A stretch of DNA of 64,000 nt from Actinopolyspora lacussalsi (GTDB taxonomy: Bacteria; Actinomycetota; Actinomycetes; Mycobacteriales; Pseudonocardiaceae), in assembly GCA_030803735.1 (NCBI GenBank), contig JAURUC010000001.1, forward strand, positions 1,373,501 through 1,437,500. Reading direction: 5' to 3'. Positions 36,266 to 47,132 of this stretch are shown piece by piece. Under the pieces are notes generated by a model. The model ran no database searches, had not been told where the DNA came from, and was given only the letters and a program-made list of their open reading frames with translations. A program made the position numbers and the translations under genes. How positions within the stretch are numbered: the stretch's first letter is position 1; every line of letters starts with the position of its first letter.

Positions 36266-37348
36266 ATGCTGCGAGCGTTACGCAACCACGGCAGGCTCGG
36301 CAGGCTGTGCGCGGTACTGACCGCGAGCGCGGGACTGCTCACCCTGCAGACGGCGCCCGCGCTGGCCACGCCGGACGCGGCTGAGGCTTCCGGCGTCGAC
36401 GCGCAGGCTCCGGCACGAACCCCGCTCAAGGACCTGACCGACAACTACGTCGGCAGCGCCGTCGCGGCTTCGGCGCTGGTGAACGAGAACGACTACCGCT
36501 CGGTGCTCACGGACGAGTTCAGCAGCGTGACCGCGGAGAACGCCATGAAGTGGTCGGTGCTGGAACCGAATCGCGGCCAGTACGACTGGTCCGGCGCCGA
36601 CGCGGTCATGGACTACGCGCGGCAGCACGGCAAGAGCGTGCGCGGGCACACACTGGTCTGGCACAAGCAGCATCCCGGCTGGCTGAACGATCTGTCCGCC
36701 TCCGAGCTGCGGTCGACGGTGAAGAACCACATCACCACGGTGGTCAACCGCTACGAGGGCGAGATCCGGGCGTGGGACGTGGTCAACGAGGTGTTCAACT
36801 CGGACGGCACGCGGCGCGACTCGATCTTCCAACGGAAACTCGGTGACGGCTGGATCGCCGACGCGTTCCGCTGGGCGCACCAGGCCGATCCGTCGGCGAA
36901 GCTCTATATCAACGACTACAACACCGGTTGGGTCAACGACAAGAGCAACGCGATTTACGATCTGGTGCGCTCGTTGCGGCAGCAGGGCGTGCCGGTCCAC
37001 GGCGTCGGGTTCCAGACGCACCTTTCCATCGACTACAGCTTTCCCGGTGGTTTCCAGTCGAACCTGCAGCGATTCGCCGACCTCGGTGTCGACGTCGCCA
37101 TCACCGAGGCCGACGTGCGGATGACGCTGCCCGTCACCGACGGCAAGCTCAACACCCAGGCCGACTACTACGAGCGGCTCTGGAACGCCTGCGAGGCGGT
37201 CTCGCGCTGCGTGGAGTTCACCACGTGGGGCTACACCGACCGGCACTCCTGGGTGCCGAACACGTTCGACGGCCAGGGAGCGGCCTGCCTGTTCGACGAA
37301 TCGCTGAACCCGAAACCCGCCTACAACCGGATCAATCCCACCGCCTGA
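36266..37348 (+). CDS. Secreted endo-1,4-beta-xylanase, GH10
   Basis: A 360-residue enzyme. The ATG at 36266 has a GAGGAG ribosome site and gives a signal peptide ending near PALATPDA. The GH10 barrel follows: the acid/base Glu in WDVVNEVFN near residue 175, RGHTLVWHKQHPGWL, and the nucleophile Glu in VAITEADVRM near residue 281, then TTWGYTDRHSW. No binding module is attached. GH10 enzymes tolerate substituted xylan better than GH11 enzymes, so the two would complement each other. A duplicate of this gene's 3' end survives at 38557. Confidence 0.95.
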   Translation: MLRALRNHGRLGRLCAVLTASAGLLTLQTAPALATPDAAEASGVDAQAPARTPLKDLTDNYVGSAVAASALVNENDYRSVLTDEFSSVTAENAMKWSVLEPNRGQYDWSGADAVMDYARQHGKSVRGHTLVWHKQHPGWLNDLSASELRSTVKNHITTVVNRYEGEIRAWDVVNEVFNSDGTRRDSIFQRKLGDGWIADAFRWAHQADPSAKLYINDYNTGWVNDKSNAIYDLVRSLRQQGVPVHGVGFQTHLSIDYSFPGGFQSNLQRFADLGVDVAITEADVRMTLPVTDGKLNTQADYYERLWNACEAVSRCVEFTTWGYTDRHSWVPNTFDGQGAACLFDESLNPKPAYNRINPTA

Positions 37349-37359
37349 GCGGTGCGGGT

Positions 37360-37391
37360 GGGGCGCACGACGGTTTCACGTCGTGCGCCCC
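37360..37391 (+). terminator. Stem-loop terminator after GH10
   Basis: GGGGCGCACGACG pairs perfectly over 13 bp with CGTCGTGCGCCCC around a 6-base loop, starting 12 bases after the stop. Confidence 0.8.
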
Positions 37392-37533
37392 CAGGGTGTG
37401 GCCTCCGGGGGAACGAGTCGTCGAGTGCCCACGCACCATTGTGCACTCACCTATTCGGGGGATGAATTGTGTTCATCCCGCTACGATATGTTGGCTCTTT
37501 CCTGTGCTCTTCTCCCGGAAGCAAGGACGGCTC

Positions 37534-38388
37534 ATGGCTACCGAGACGAACGTTCCGGCCCCCAGCTCCGTGCCGGTGGGGGTTGATCCCACGCGGGCGA
37601 GCATCGCGCGTGTCTACGACGCCGCACTGGGCGGTAAGGACAACTACGCCGTCGATCAACAGGTACTGGACGAGATCAAAACGGCGGCACCGGAAATCCG
37701 GGAGATGGCCTGGGCCAACCGCAACTTTCTGATCAGGGTCGCACGATTCCTGACCAATGAGACCGACATCCGTCAGTTCATCGACTGCGGCTCCGGCCTG
37801 CCGACCGCGGAGAACACCCACCAAGTCGTACAGCGCCTCGACGAGCAGGCCCGGGTGTGCTACGTGGACAACGACCCGGTGGTGTTGGCCCACGGCAATG
37901 CCCTCCTTGCCGACAACGAGGGCACCCACATCGTCGATGCCGACATCTACAAACCGGAGCAGGTCTACAACCACGAAGTGGTTACCCGGAACATCGACTT
38001 CGACCAACCCGTGGGACTGCTGCACATCAGCACCATCCACCACTATCCCGATGACGACTTCGTCGAGCTGATGCGCCGCTACGTCGAACCACTGCCATCG
38101 GGATCGTTCGTAGCCGTCTCGCACTTCCTCGACCCGCGGACCCCGGAACTGAGCCCGCTGGCACGCCGCCTCGAAAACATCATGACCCACAGCGCCATGG
38201 GTTCGGGGACGTTCCGCACCCATGAGCAGATCGCGGCGATGGTCCCCGGGATGGAGGTCATTCAGCCCGGTCCCGGACTGGATCCAGGGGTAGTGATCTG
38301 TGACCAGTGGTGGCCGGACGGGCCGAAACTGCGGCAGTACAAGGACGTCGAACGCTGTCTGGGTTGCGTGGTGGCCCGCAAACCCTGA
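37534..38388 (+). CDS. SAM-dependent methyltransferase, SAV2177 family (DUF574)
   Basis: A 284-residue paralogue of the genes at 26787 and 60282, with SIARVYDAALGGKDNYAVD in place of the usual MYDYYLGG signature. The SAM site reads FIDCGSGLPTAENTHQVV, then VCYVDNDPVVLAHG. Substrate unknown. It lies between the GH10 gene and a leftover copy of the GH10 3' end, as if inserted into or beside a duplicated xylanase gene. Confidence 0.85.
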   Translation: MATETNVPAPSSVPVGVDPTRASIARVYDAALGGKDNYAVDQQVLDEIKTAAPEIREMAWANRNFLIRVARFLTNETDIRQFIDCGSGLPTAENTHQVVQRLDEQARVCYVDNDPVVLAHGNALLADNEGTHIVDADIYKPEQVYNHEVVTRNIDFDQPVGLLHISTIHHYPDDDFVELMRRYVEPLPSGSFVAVSHFLDPRTPELSPLARRLENIMTHSAMGSGTFRTHEQIAAMVPGMEVIQPGPGLDPGVVICDQWWPDGPKLRQYKDVERCLGCVVARKP

Positions 38389-38556
38389 ACGATCCGTTAC
38401 CCGCCCGGCGAGCGGTTCCGGACGAACCACGCGGATGCCCGCGCGAAACCGAGGTGTGTCCGGGAGTCAACGCGGCTCGTGTTCACTCCCGGACGCACCC
38501 AACGGTCGACGTGTCGATGCCCCACTTGGGGACTCCGACGAGGAGTTCACCGCAGA

Positions 38557-38638
38557 CCGGCCTACAACCGACTCGATCCCGCCGCCTGAACAGTTCCAGT
38601 GGGGGGCGCACGACGTACAGCAGTCTGCGGCCCCCACT
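38557..38638 (+). pseudogene. Duplicated 3' end of a GH10 xylanase gene with its terminator
   Basis: The frame ending in TGA at 38587-38589 reads PAYNRLDPAA, against PAYNRINPTA at the end of the intact GH10 gene. The bases after the stop also match the region after the GH10 stop, including GGGGCGCACGACG. A degraded hairpin remains, with 38598-38610 pairing 38626-38638 except at one position. Upstream coding sequence is gone. Confidence 0.75.
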
Positions 38639-38829
38639 TCGCTTGTACGAAAAACAGATCCACAGCACGTTGTGATGCGGATGGGACGCTATATCCGTAA
38701 TGCTTCCCAACTGTCCGGGGCACTCTGAGACGTTGACCTGGAATATCCCCATGGGCACGCTGGACACAGCATTGAGATATCGCTCTCCAGCAAGAGAGCC
38801 TAACGAGCGAGAGAGTTGTCGAACCTACA

Positions 38830-41800
38830 TTGTGGAATGAAACAGTGGAAGACAGGCGCAAGGTACAGACAGCAGTACTCCGCGATGCGGACTCCTACGA
38901 ACCGGTTGCCATGCCAATGGACCGGCAAGATGCGGAACGGATCAGGGATCACTACGCGAACCTCAGCTTCTGGTGCGGTACATGGTTGGGTGGCTGCGGA
39001 CAACAACTCACAACGAAGATTGGACGCGAACGCGTTCCGCATTTCGCACATTATCCCGACAGCGTCAGTGCGTGCCACCGGAGACACACGGATATCCGCA
39101 GCGCGGATCACCTGTACGTGCATCACGACATCAGTAACTGGCTGAAAAGGCAAGGAAAAGGATCCGGACACACCGAACTGTTCGGTGACTTTCAAAGTGG
39201 TGGCACCTGTAGCACAATACGCATCACCACCAAGGACTCTCGCGGAGCCATCGTGGTCGAGTTCAGAGAAATCGCAAACTCGGTTTTGGAAGAGGAAGAG
39301 CGTAGAGCGCAAGGATCGGCCCAGTGGCTCACGTGGCTGTTTCCACCCGGATCTCAGCCCCCCGAACGGCTTCTTGCCCGGGACGGTTACACCCTGCACT
39401 ATGCTTTCGCGAACAACAGCGTGGCGCCCGAAGTCAAACTCGGTACACGTTCCCGCTTCTCGAGATCGGCGATCTGGACCGGACTGAATGAATGCAGCAT
39501 TACCGAGCACGGCATCACCACACCGGACGCCGAAGACATCCGTCGGAGACGTATCGAGCACAAAAAGAAGAGATCCACAACAGAAATGAAACCCAAAGAA
39601 AGCCATTCGGGCAAAAACGAAAAAATACCCTGCGGGCTACGAACATCGACAAGCGAAATCGAATCACCCCCAAAAGACGATGAAAACAAAAGTGCGACAA
39701 CCAAAAATCCGCCAACAGAATCGGAACCCCTCGAGAAATACACCAAAGAAGATCACAACAAAATCGAGCAAAAACCACTGCTGGATCCCGGTAAAGACGT
39801 AGACGTCGTACCGCTCTCCGGGGAAATTATCGATTATTTGGAAAGATTTGGTTGCACTATTCGTGGCGATGCTTTCAAGGAGAGATGGCTACGTATAGCG
39901 TCCATGCATCGCAGTTATCACTACGAATCAGGACTATCCAGGATATTCAACGTCAATACTCTCAAAATGCTGGCAGAAACGGGAAAGCGTTGGATAAAGA
40001 TCGCGATTATTGATCGCTACATCGCGAAGAACCACCCCCGCAGCGTGGGAGAACAGAACTCCTCGTTCGCCAATATCAGAAAATCCGTTAAAGATCGAAT
40101 CGCTGAATCTTCGGATCTCAAAAACGGAATCTTGCTCGGCAGAGGCGAGACAGGTGAACCCGGGAAGATAAGCCGTAAAATCTTAGACGAAGTATCGGCA
40201 CAAGTCATCGGAATGACAGTCTTGACAAGCGGGAGTGATGCTGTATACAGCCTAGTCGATCTTTTGTACCCCAACAAGTACTCGAAGTATTCCAAAAAAG
40301 AAATCAACAAGAAAACCCGAGAATCACGCAATTATCGTTTTCCTTCTTCCAATTACATACAAGTGATCCATTACGTAAAAAATAAGTTCGAACTGCCAAA
40401 ACAAGCCGAACCACTGTTGACCCGAGCACTGACGCACAGTTCCTGGGCCCACGAAAACCAAGATACCGTTAAAGCAGCTGGCCAGGAGGACAACGCAATA
40501 CTAGCTCATCACGGATCGATAGTAGCCGACGTCCTGGTCACACACAGTGCGGCGGCATCCGTGTTGAGCCGAACCCTGCAACCATCACCGGAAGAAGTCG
40601 TTCTACTTACCCCAAAAGAGGAAACATGGCGAGACCTTTTCGATGAAATGAGCTTGTCCGAGGGATTGCTTCTGGGCGCGGGCCAGCGAAGAAATCCTGA
40701 GGTTGCCTACGCAAATGCCATGCAAGCCATACTTGCAGTAGCTTGGCGCAATAAGGGACCCGAGCTCGTATTCCAACCACCAAATTTCCTCGACGAATGG
40801 GCTAGATCACGGCATGCCAACCAAGACCAATTTACACAACTCCAACAAACTCTCAATTTATTCGGAGTCCGTTCCGGATCAACCTTTGAGAAATCCGGCC
40901 CAGATCACTCACAGAAATACGCGGCCACCATAGAACTGACTACGGAAAACGATTCGTCGACCATCCCCGGGACCTTCGTACGAGGAAGAAAATCGGATGC
41001 CAGACAACATACTGCGCTGTACCTGCTGAACATCCTCGACCGTATCAAGCAAGCAGAAATATGGGATCTTAACAAAAATCAGGAAAAAACAGCAAAATTC
41101 CTGCTCCGAGAGCAGATGTACGGCATCAGGAACGTCAAACAGTCAGATCTGATGCGTTGCGCAATGCAGGGTCACCTCGGGATGAGGTATCTGCTCGATG
41201 GAGACCTGAACGGCTTCGCCGAGTGGTCGAAACAGGCTGAAATTCTTCTTGGGGAAATACCGAAAGAGCACCTCGAATCACTATCTGTCTTCTATCATCG
41301 TTGCCGACAAATGGTGAACAATGAGCACGGCCCGAGACTCCACAGCGCACTGAACGGTATTCTGATGTGGGCAGAAGGAGTGGCACCTGGTGAAGTGAAA
41401 CCGTTGAGCGAATGCTCACAGTGGCGCATCCTCGATGCTGTATCGCGAACACTGAAAATAAAAAACGAAACACAAGCAAAAATTTATGAGAAACTGTCGT
41501 TCGAGTGGCCAAGTGCTAGCAATGAGCAGCAGATTATCAATATTCCGATCAACACCGAAGAGCACGCCACTCGGATCACCGCAGACGACTCAAGGGCTCT
41601 TGCAGAGATTCTCCACTGGATAGAAGAAGAAGGAAAACGACACGGCGTCACTCCAGAACTGGATCACGACCGCGACGAAAACGGACTAACTATTCTGATA
41701 TCCATAACCGGCATCGAGGGAGGAACTCTGGTTTACCCCCTCGCCAACCTGGTCGAGGAGCAGTGTCCCAATGTGCGGTTCGCCTTCAACTACAACGACA

Positions 41801-42075
41801 TCTTCATTACAACGAGAAGCATCGAACGCCCAATCTCCCTGATACAGGTTGGTTACGATTGCCTGGACAATCCGGTTCCTCCCTCACCAAGACTGAAGCA
41901 CGGCGTGAGCAAACTGCGTAGCTCATTGCTGAATTTCGATCAGTCGCAGCGCACTACCGGTGAACATATATCAATAGAGCGTTCCCTCAAGGAGGTACGT
42001 AGTGCTGTGGAACTCGTTCGATCCTGTCTATCCGAATTAGATTCCGACGAACCGGCGGACAGCTTGGAGACATAG
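38830..42075 (+). CDS. CoiA-like / tandem RNase III-like / dsRBD fusion protein
   Basis: A 1081-residue protein, TTG start at 38830 or GTG at 38845. Residues ~47-200 match the CoiA-like zinc-ribbon and nuclease-fold module (Cys in SFWCG and GGCGQQL, then VPHFAHYPD). A Lys-rich linker follows. At ~335-485 an RNase III-like domain has ASMHRSYHYES and GILLGRGE; at ~515-655 a second has LTHSSWAHEN. A dsRNA-binding domain sits at ~664-740 (FEKSGPDHSQKYAATIEL, then RGRKSDARQHTALYLL). Residues 760-1081 are unassigned. By alignment by eye, most RNase III catalytic acids are replaced. The gene is AT-rich: 22 of 60 bases from 40261 are G/C. Function unknown; dsRNA sensing or binding is inferred. Confidence 0.7.
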   Translation: MWNETVEDRRKVQTAVLRDADSYEPVAMPMDRQDAERIRDHYANLSFWCGTWLGGCGQQLTTKIGRERVPHFAHYPDSVSACHRRHTDIRSADHLYVHHDISNWLKRQGKGSGHTELFGDFQSGGTCSTIRITTKDSRGAIVVEFREIANSVLEEEERRAQGSAQWLTWLFPPGSQPPERLLARDGYTLHYAFANNSVAPEVKLGTRSRFSRSAIWTGLNECSITEHGITTPDAEDIRRRRIEHKKKRSTTEMKPKESHSGKNEKIPCGLRTSTSEIESPPKDDENKSATTKNPPTESEPLEKYTKEDHNKIEQKPLLDPGKDVDVVPLSGEIIDYLERFGCTIRGDAFKERWLRIASMHRSYHYESGLSRIFNVNTLKMLAETGKRWIKIAIIDRYIAKNHPRSVGEQNSSFANIRKSVKDRIAESSDLKNGILLGRGETGEPGKISRKILDEVSAQVIGMTVLTSGSDAVYSLVDLLYPNKYSKYSKKEINKKTRESRNYRFPSSNYIQVIHYVKNKFELPKQAEPLLTRALTHSSWAHENQDTVKAAGQEDNAILAHHGSIVADVLVTHSAAASVLSRTLQPSPEEVVLLTPKEETWRDLFDEMSLSEGLLLGAGQRRNPEVAYANAMQAILAVAWRNKGPELVFQPPNFLDEWARSRHANQDQFTQLQQTLNLFGVRSGSTFEKSGPDHSQKYAATIELTTENDSSTIPGTFVRGRKSDARQHTALYLLNILDRIKQAEIWDLNKNQEKTAKFLLREQMYGIRNVKQSDLMRCAMQGHLGMRYLLDGDLNGFAEWSKQAEILLGEIPKEHLESLSVFYHRCRQMVNNEHGPRLHSALNGILMWAEGVAPGEVKPLSECSQWRILDAVSRTLKIKNETQAKIYEKLSFEWPSASNEQQIINIPINTEEHATRITADDSRALAEILHWIEEEGKRHGVTPELDHDRDENGLTILISITGIEGGTLVYPLANLVEEQCPNVRFAFNYNDIFITTRSIERPISLIQVGYDCLDNPVPPSPRLKHGVSKLRSSLLNFDQSQRTTGEHISIERSLKEVRSAVELVRSCLSELDSDEPADSLET

Positions 42076-42231
42076 TCCGGCCCGGTGCCCGCGATTGAGC
42101 GGAGGGCTGGACCGGATGTCCCAGAGATAGCCACAGGAAATCGCGGCGTACGGAACGGCACGTCTGCCTTTCTTATCGAGAGTCCAGTTAGGCGGGGACC
42201 TTCACCGGCATCAGAGCAACAATGACAGCGA

Positions 42232-42256
42232 CGGTGGGCCGCGGAACGGCCCACCG
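42232..42256. terminator. Stem-loop between convergent genes
   Basis: CGGTGGGCCG pairs perfectly over 10 bp with CGGCCCACCG around CGGAA, 8 bases past the ATPase gene's stop on the minus side. It may serve both flanking genes. Confidence 0.65.
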
Positions 42257-42263
42257 AACCGGC

Positions 42264-43349
<1,086 letters not shown>

Positions 43350-43428
43350 CATCGACTCCTTTCCGGCGGCCTGCTGGCTGCCGGGGCCTGCCGCGACGGC
43401 GGCCCCGGCCTTCGTGACGAGCGGGAAG

Positions 43429-45084
43429 TCAACCGGCCAACCACACGGCGGTGTCCGGCGGAAGTGACGAGCCGTCCAGTTCGTCACTGGACAGCAGGAC
43501 CCGTTGGTGTTCGGGCAGTTCGCACGGTTCGGCGGACAGGTTCACCACACAGCGGAATCCGGGTGTGCGGGAGAACGACAGCACCTCCCGCGGCGAACCG
43601 TTCCAGTCGAGGTCACCCTCCCCGAGGGCCGGATGCTCGCGGCGGAGACGCAGCGCGTCACGGTACAGCTCCAGCATCGAGCCGGACCGGCCACGCTGGT
43701 TCTCGACGGTGTACTCGGACCAGCCGCCCGGCTGCGGCAGCCACGGTTCGGCCTCCTCCGAAGGACTGAACCCGAACGGTGGTCTTGAACCGGACCAGGG
43801 CAGCGGGACCCGGCAGCCGTCGCGGCCGCGTTCGGCGTGTCCGGTGCGTTCCCAGATCGGGTCCTGCAGGAACCGTTCCGGAATGTCCTCGACCTCGGAC
43901 AGCCCGAGTTCCTCGCCCTGGTACACATAGGCGCCCCCGGGAAGGGCCAGCATGAGCAGCGCGGCGGCCCGGGCACGTCGAGTTCCCAGGCTCAGGTCGA
44001 GCGGCCCCTCGGCACGGTAATGCTCCCCCGGGGCCCAGCTGTGCTGCGGCCGGCCGTACCGGCTGACGTGACGCACCACGTCGTGGTTCGACAGCACCCA
44101 GGTGGCCGGAGCGCCCACCCGCCAGAGGCTCGACGTGGTGGAGTCGATGGTCTCGCGCAGGTCGTGGGCGTCCCACCGGCATCGGAGGAACTCGAAGTTG
44201 AAGGCGGTGTGCAGCCCGTCGGGTCGCACGTAGTTGGCCAACCGGTGGGGGCTGTCGGCGCCCGCTTCGGCGACGAACTTGCGCTCTCCCGGATATTCGT
44301 CGGCGATCGCACGCCACCGGCGATAGATCTCGTGCACCCCGTCGCGGTCCCAGTGGGGATGCTGCCCGTCGGAGTAGCCCCGCGTGTTGTCGCTGGAGAT
44401 CACGTCGGGCAGCTCGGCGTCCTTGACCAGCCCGTGGGCCACGTCGATCCGGAATCCGTCGACCCCCCGGTCGAACCAGAACCGCAGGATGTCCTCGAAC
44501 TCCGCGTGGACCTCGGGGTGATCCCAGTTCAGGTCGGGCTGCTCGGGAGCGAACAGGTGGAGGTACCACTCCCCCAGTGTGCCGTCCTGTTCGGTCACCC
44601 GGGTCCAGGCCGGCCCGCCGAACCGGGAGACCCAGTTGTTGGGGGGATGTTCACCGTGCTCACCACGGCCGGGCCGGAAGACGTATCGCGCCCGTTCGGC
44701 GCTGCCGGGGCCAGCCTTCAGCGCGGCGCGGAACCACTCGTGCTGGTCGGAGGTGTGGTTCGGCACGATGTCCGGGAGAACCCGGATGCCGTGCTCGTGC
44801 GCCTGGGTGATCAGCCGCTCGGCGTCGGTGAGCGTGCCGAAGCGCGGGTCGATGTCGCGGAAGTCGGCGACGTCGTAACCGGCGTCGGCCTGTGGTGAGA
44901 CGTACCAGGGAGTGATCCAGATGGCGTCGACTCCCAGATCCCGCAGGTAGGGCAGGCGGGAACGGATCCCCTCGATGTCGCCCATACCGTCGCCGTCCCC
45001 GTCGGCGAAACTACGGATGTAGATCTGGTAGATCACCGCGTCCCGCCACCACGGTGTGGTGCCGGGGTCGGAGGAATTCGGCAC
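43429..45084 (-). CDS. GH13 alpha-glucosidase / oligo-1,6-glucosidase
   Basis: A 551-residue cytoplasmic enzyme. The true start is the GTG at 45084, with AAGGAG 7 bases upstream; the frame remains open far upstream but there it shadows the permease gene. GH13 regions are present: [11 protein letters not shown], the nucleophile in GFRIDVAHG, the acid/base in [10 protein letters not shown], and [10 protein letters not shown]. The [15 protein letters not shown] loop is typical of alpha-1,4/1,6-glucosidases. No signal peptide is present, so it acts on imported sugar. It lies between permease and ATPase genes. Confidence 0.93.
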   Translation of the reverse strand: MPNSSDPGTTPWWRDAVIYQIYIRSFADGDGDGMGDIEGIRSRLPYLRDLGVDAIWITPWYVSPQADAGYDVADFRDIDPRFGTLTDAERLITQAHEHGIRVLPDIVPNHTSDQHEWFRAALKAGPGSAERARYVFRPGRGEHGEHPPNNWVSRFGGPAWTRVTEQDGTLGEWYLHLFAPEQPDLNWDHPEVHAEFEDILRFWFDRGVDGFRIDVAHGLVKDAELPDVISSDNTRGYSDGQHPHWDRDGVHEIYRRWRAIADEYPGERKFVAEAGADSPHRLANYVRPDGLHTAFNFEFLRCRWDAHDLRETIDSTTSSLWRVGAPATWVLSNHDVVRHVSRYGRPQHSWAPGEHYRAEGPLDLSLGTRRARAAALLMLALPGGAYVYQGEELGLSEVEDIPERFLQDPIWERTGHAERGRDGCRVPLPWSGSRPPFGFSPSEEAEPWLPQPGGWSEYTVENQRGRSGSMLELYRDALRLRREHPALGEGDLDWNGSPREVLSFSRTPGFRCVVNLSAEPCELPEHQRVLLSSDELDGSSLPPDTAVWLAG

Positions 45085-45167
45085 TGTGCGCTCCTTCGGT
45101 AATTCGGGAAAGCCCTTCGGTGATTCGGGAAAGCGGGTCACGCCGGTCCGGCCGTGACCTGGTGGTG

Positions 45168-46034
45168 CTACTTCAGGCCGCCGGAGGTCAGTCCGGCGAT
45201 GATCCTTCGCTGGAAGATGAGCACCCCGATGACCAGCGGAATCGTGACGATGACCCCGGCGGCCATCTGGGTGCCGAAGGGTTGGTCGTACTGCGTGGCG
45301 CCGGTGAACTTCGAGATCGCCACCGTGACCGTCTGCATGTTCTGCTCGTTGACCATGGACAGCGCGATGATGAACTCGTTCCAGGCGAGGATGAAGGTCA
45401 GAATCGCCGTGGTGAACATGCCGGGCGCGGCCAACGGCACGATGATCCTGCGAAACGCCTGGCCGGGCGTGCAGCCGTCGACCATGGCCGCCTGCTCCAG
45501 TTCCTGCGGCATCTGCCGGAAGAACATGGTCAGGTTCCACACCGCGAGCGGAAGCGCGAACGACAGGCTGGGCAGGATCATCGCCTGGTAGGTGTTGATC
45601 CAACCGATGTCGGTGAACAGCCGGAGCAACGGGACGATCAACGAGATGCCCGGGAACATGCTGGTCGCGATGATCAGCGAGAGCACCAGGTTCTTTCCCC
45701 GGAAGGCCAGCCGGGCCAGGGCGTAGGCCGTCGAGGTGCCGATGACCAGCGTCAGGATCGTGGTCGTCGACGCCACGATCAGGCTGTTCAGCAGCGCACG
45801 GCCGAAGCCGGTGCCGGGCTCGAACACGGCCCGGAAGTTCTCCACCGACCAGGTGCGCGGCAGCGGGCTCAGATCGTACTGGTCGGCGGGTCTGCGGAAC
45901 GCCGTGACCACCATCCAGTAGAAGGGGGCCAGGCAGTACAGCACGATGCCTGCCACACCCAGTACCGGAAGCCACTTCTTGGCGTCGAAGCGGCGGCGCG
46001 CGGTTCGACGTTCGTCCCCTGTCGCAGTGGTCAT
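45168..46034 (-). CDS. Sugar ABC transporter permease (MalG-like)
   Basis: A 288-residue inner-membrane protein with six hydrophobic segments. The cytoplasmic EAA loop reads EQAAMVDGCTPGQAFRRIIV, the contact site for the ATPase. Its ATG overlaps the upstream permease stop (ATGA), so the two are translated together. Fits CUT1 permeases for maltose-like oligosaccharides. Confidence 0.93.
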   Translation of the reverse strand: MTTATGDERRTARRRFDAKKWLPVLGVAGIVLYCLAPFYWMVVTAFRRPADQYDLSPLPRTWSVENFRAVFEPGTGFGRALLNSLIVASTTTILTLVIGTSTAYALARLAFRGKNLVLSLIIATSMFPGISLIVPLLRLFTDIGWINTYQAMILPSLSFALPLAVWNLTMFFRQMPQELEQAAMVDGCTPGQAFRRIIVPLAAPGMFTTAILTFILAWNEFIIALSMVNEQNMQTVTVAISKFTGATQYDQPFGTQMAAGVIVTIPLVIGVLIFQRRIIAGLTSGGLK

Positions 46035-47062
46035 CGCGCACTCCCCTTTCCGCGCCGGAAACGAGCTCCACGGCTCTTGGGCGCCTGTGAACGGGCCTCA
46101 CCGATCACGTCCGCGCCGAGCAACTTGACGAACACGAACGCGATCAGCGCCACATAGGCGAACAGCAGGGTGGCGTAGGCGGCCGCGGGTCCGTAGTGCA
46201 CGTTCGTCGCCTCGGAGAAGGCCAGCATGGACAACGTCTCGACCGAGTCCTTCTGCTGGCCGATCAGGATGAACGGCAGGTCGAACATGCGCAGCGCGTC
46301 CAGCATCCGGAACAGCACCGCGACCACCAGGGCCGGTTTCACCAGTGGCAGCGTGATGTGCCAGAAGCGCCGCCAGGCCCCCGCGCCGTCCACGGTGGCC
46401 GCTTCGTGCACCTCGCGGGAGATGACCTGCAACCCGGCCAGCACCAGCAGCCCCACGAAGGGGGCCGTTTTCCACACTTCCGCGGTGATCACGGCGATCT
46501 TCGAGGCGATGGCCTGCGAGCTCCACAGCACCTGCTGGTCCAGGATCGCGTTCGCGACCCCGTCCGGCGCGAAGATCCACCGCCACAGCAGGGCGGACAC
46601 GGCGGTGGGGATCGCCCACGGCACGAGCACGCTCGCCCGCACCAGTCCGCGTCCCCGGAACGCCTGATGCATCACCAGGGCCATGGCCATCCCGAGCACG
46701 GCCTCCAGCGTGACGGTGACGGCCGTGAAGAAGGTGGTGTTCCAGAAAGCGTTCCAGAACCGCTCGGCCGCCGGGCCGAACAGGATGTCGGCATAGGTTC
46801 CCAGCCCGACGAACTGGCGTCCCTCGACCACGAATCCCTGCGCGTCGAGCCGCTGTCCGGAGACGAACAGCGACTGGTACAGCGCGGCGATGATCGGGTA
46901 CATGACCACCACGGCCAGCACCAGCAGCGTCGGCGAAACCAGCGCCGAGGCCAACCTGCCCGTGCCGGTCACGGAACCGGACCTTCGTCTCCTCGGCGAT
47001 CCCGGGGTCGTGTTCCCCGAATCGACTTCCGTGCCCGTCGGGGTACCGGTCGTCATCGACAT
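46031..47062 (-). CDS. Sugar ABC transporter permease (MalF-like)
   Basis: A 343-residue permease with a long basic N-terminal tail (~35 residues), about six membrane segments, and the EAA loop EAATVDGAGAWRRFWHITLP. It follows the binding-protein gene by 70 bases and pairs with the MalG-like permease to form the channel. Confidence 0.93.
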   Translation of the reverse strand: MSMTTGTPTGTEVDSGNTTPGSPRRRRSGSVTGTGRLASALVSPTLLVLAVVVMYPIIAALYQSLFVSGQRLDAQGFVVEGRQFVGLGTYADILFGPAAERFWNAFWNTTFFTAVTVTLEAVLGMAMALVMHQAFRGRGLVRASVLVPWAIPTAVSALLWRWIFAPDGVANAILDQQVLWSSQAIASKIAVITAEVWKTAPFVGLLVLAGLQVISREVHEAATVDGAGAWRRFWHITLPLVKPALVVAVLFRMLDALRMFDLPFILIGQQKDSVETLSMLAFSEATNVHYGPAAAYATLLFAYVALIAFVFVKLLGADVIGEARSQAPKSRGARFRRGKGSAR

Positions 47063-47132
47063 GAACTCCCCTTTCCCATCGTCCGGCGAGCGGGTCGCAA
47101 CCCGCTCGCCGGGCGGAGCGCGAAGGCCTGGA

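Noticed and set aside
43429..46101. Very long frame that would add 339 residues to the GH13 enzyme
   Set aside because: The extra part is antisense-like shadow of the permease gene. The GTG at 45084 has a good ribosome site and the family-typical N terminus.
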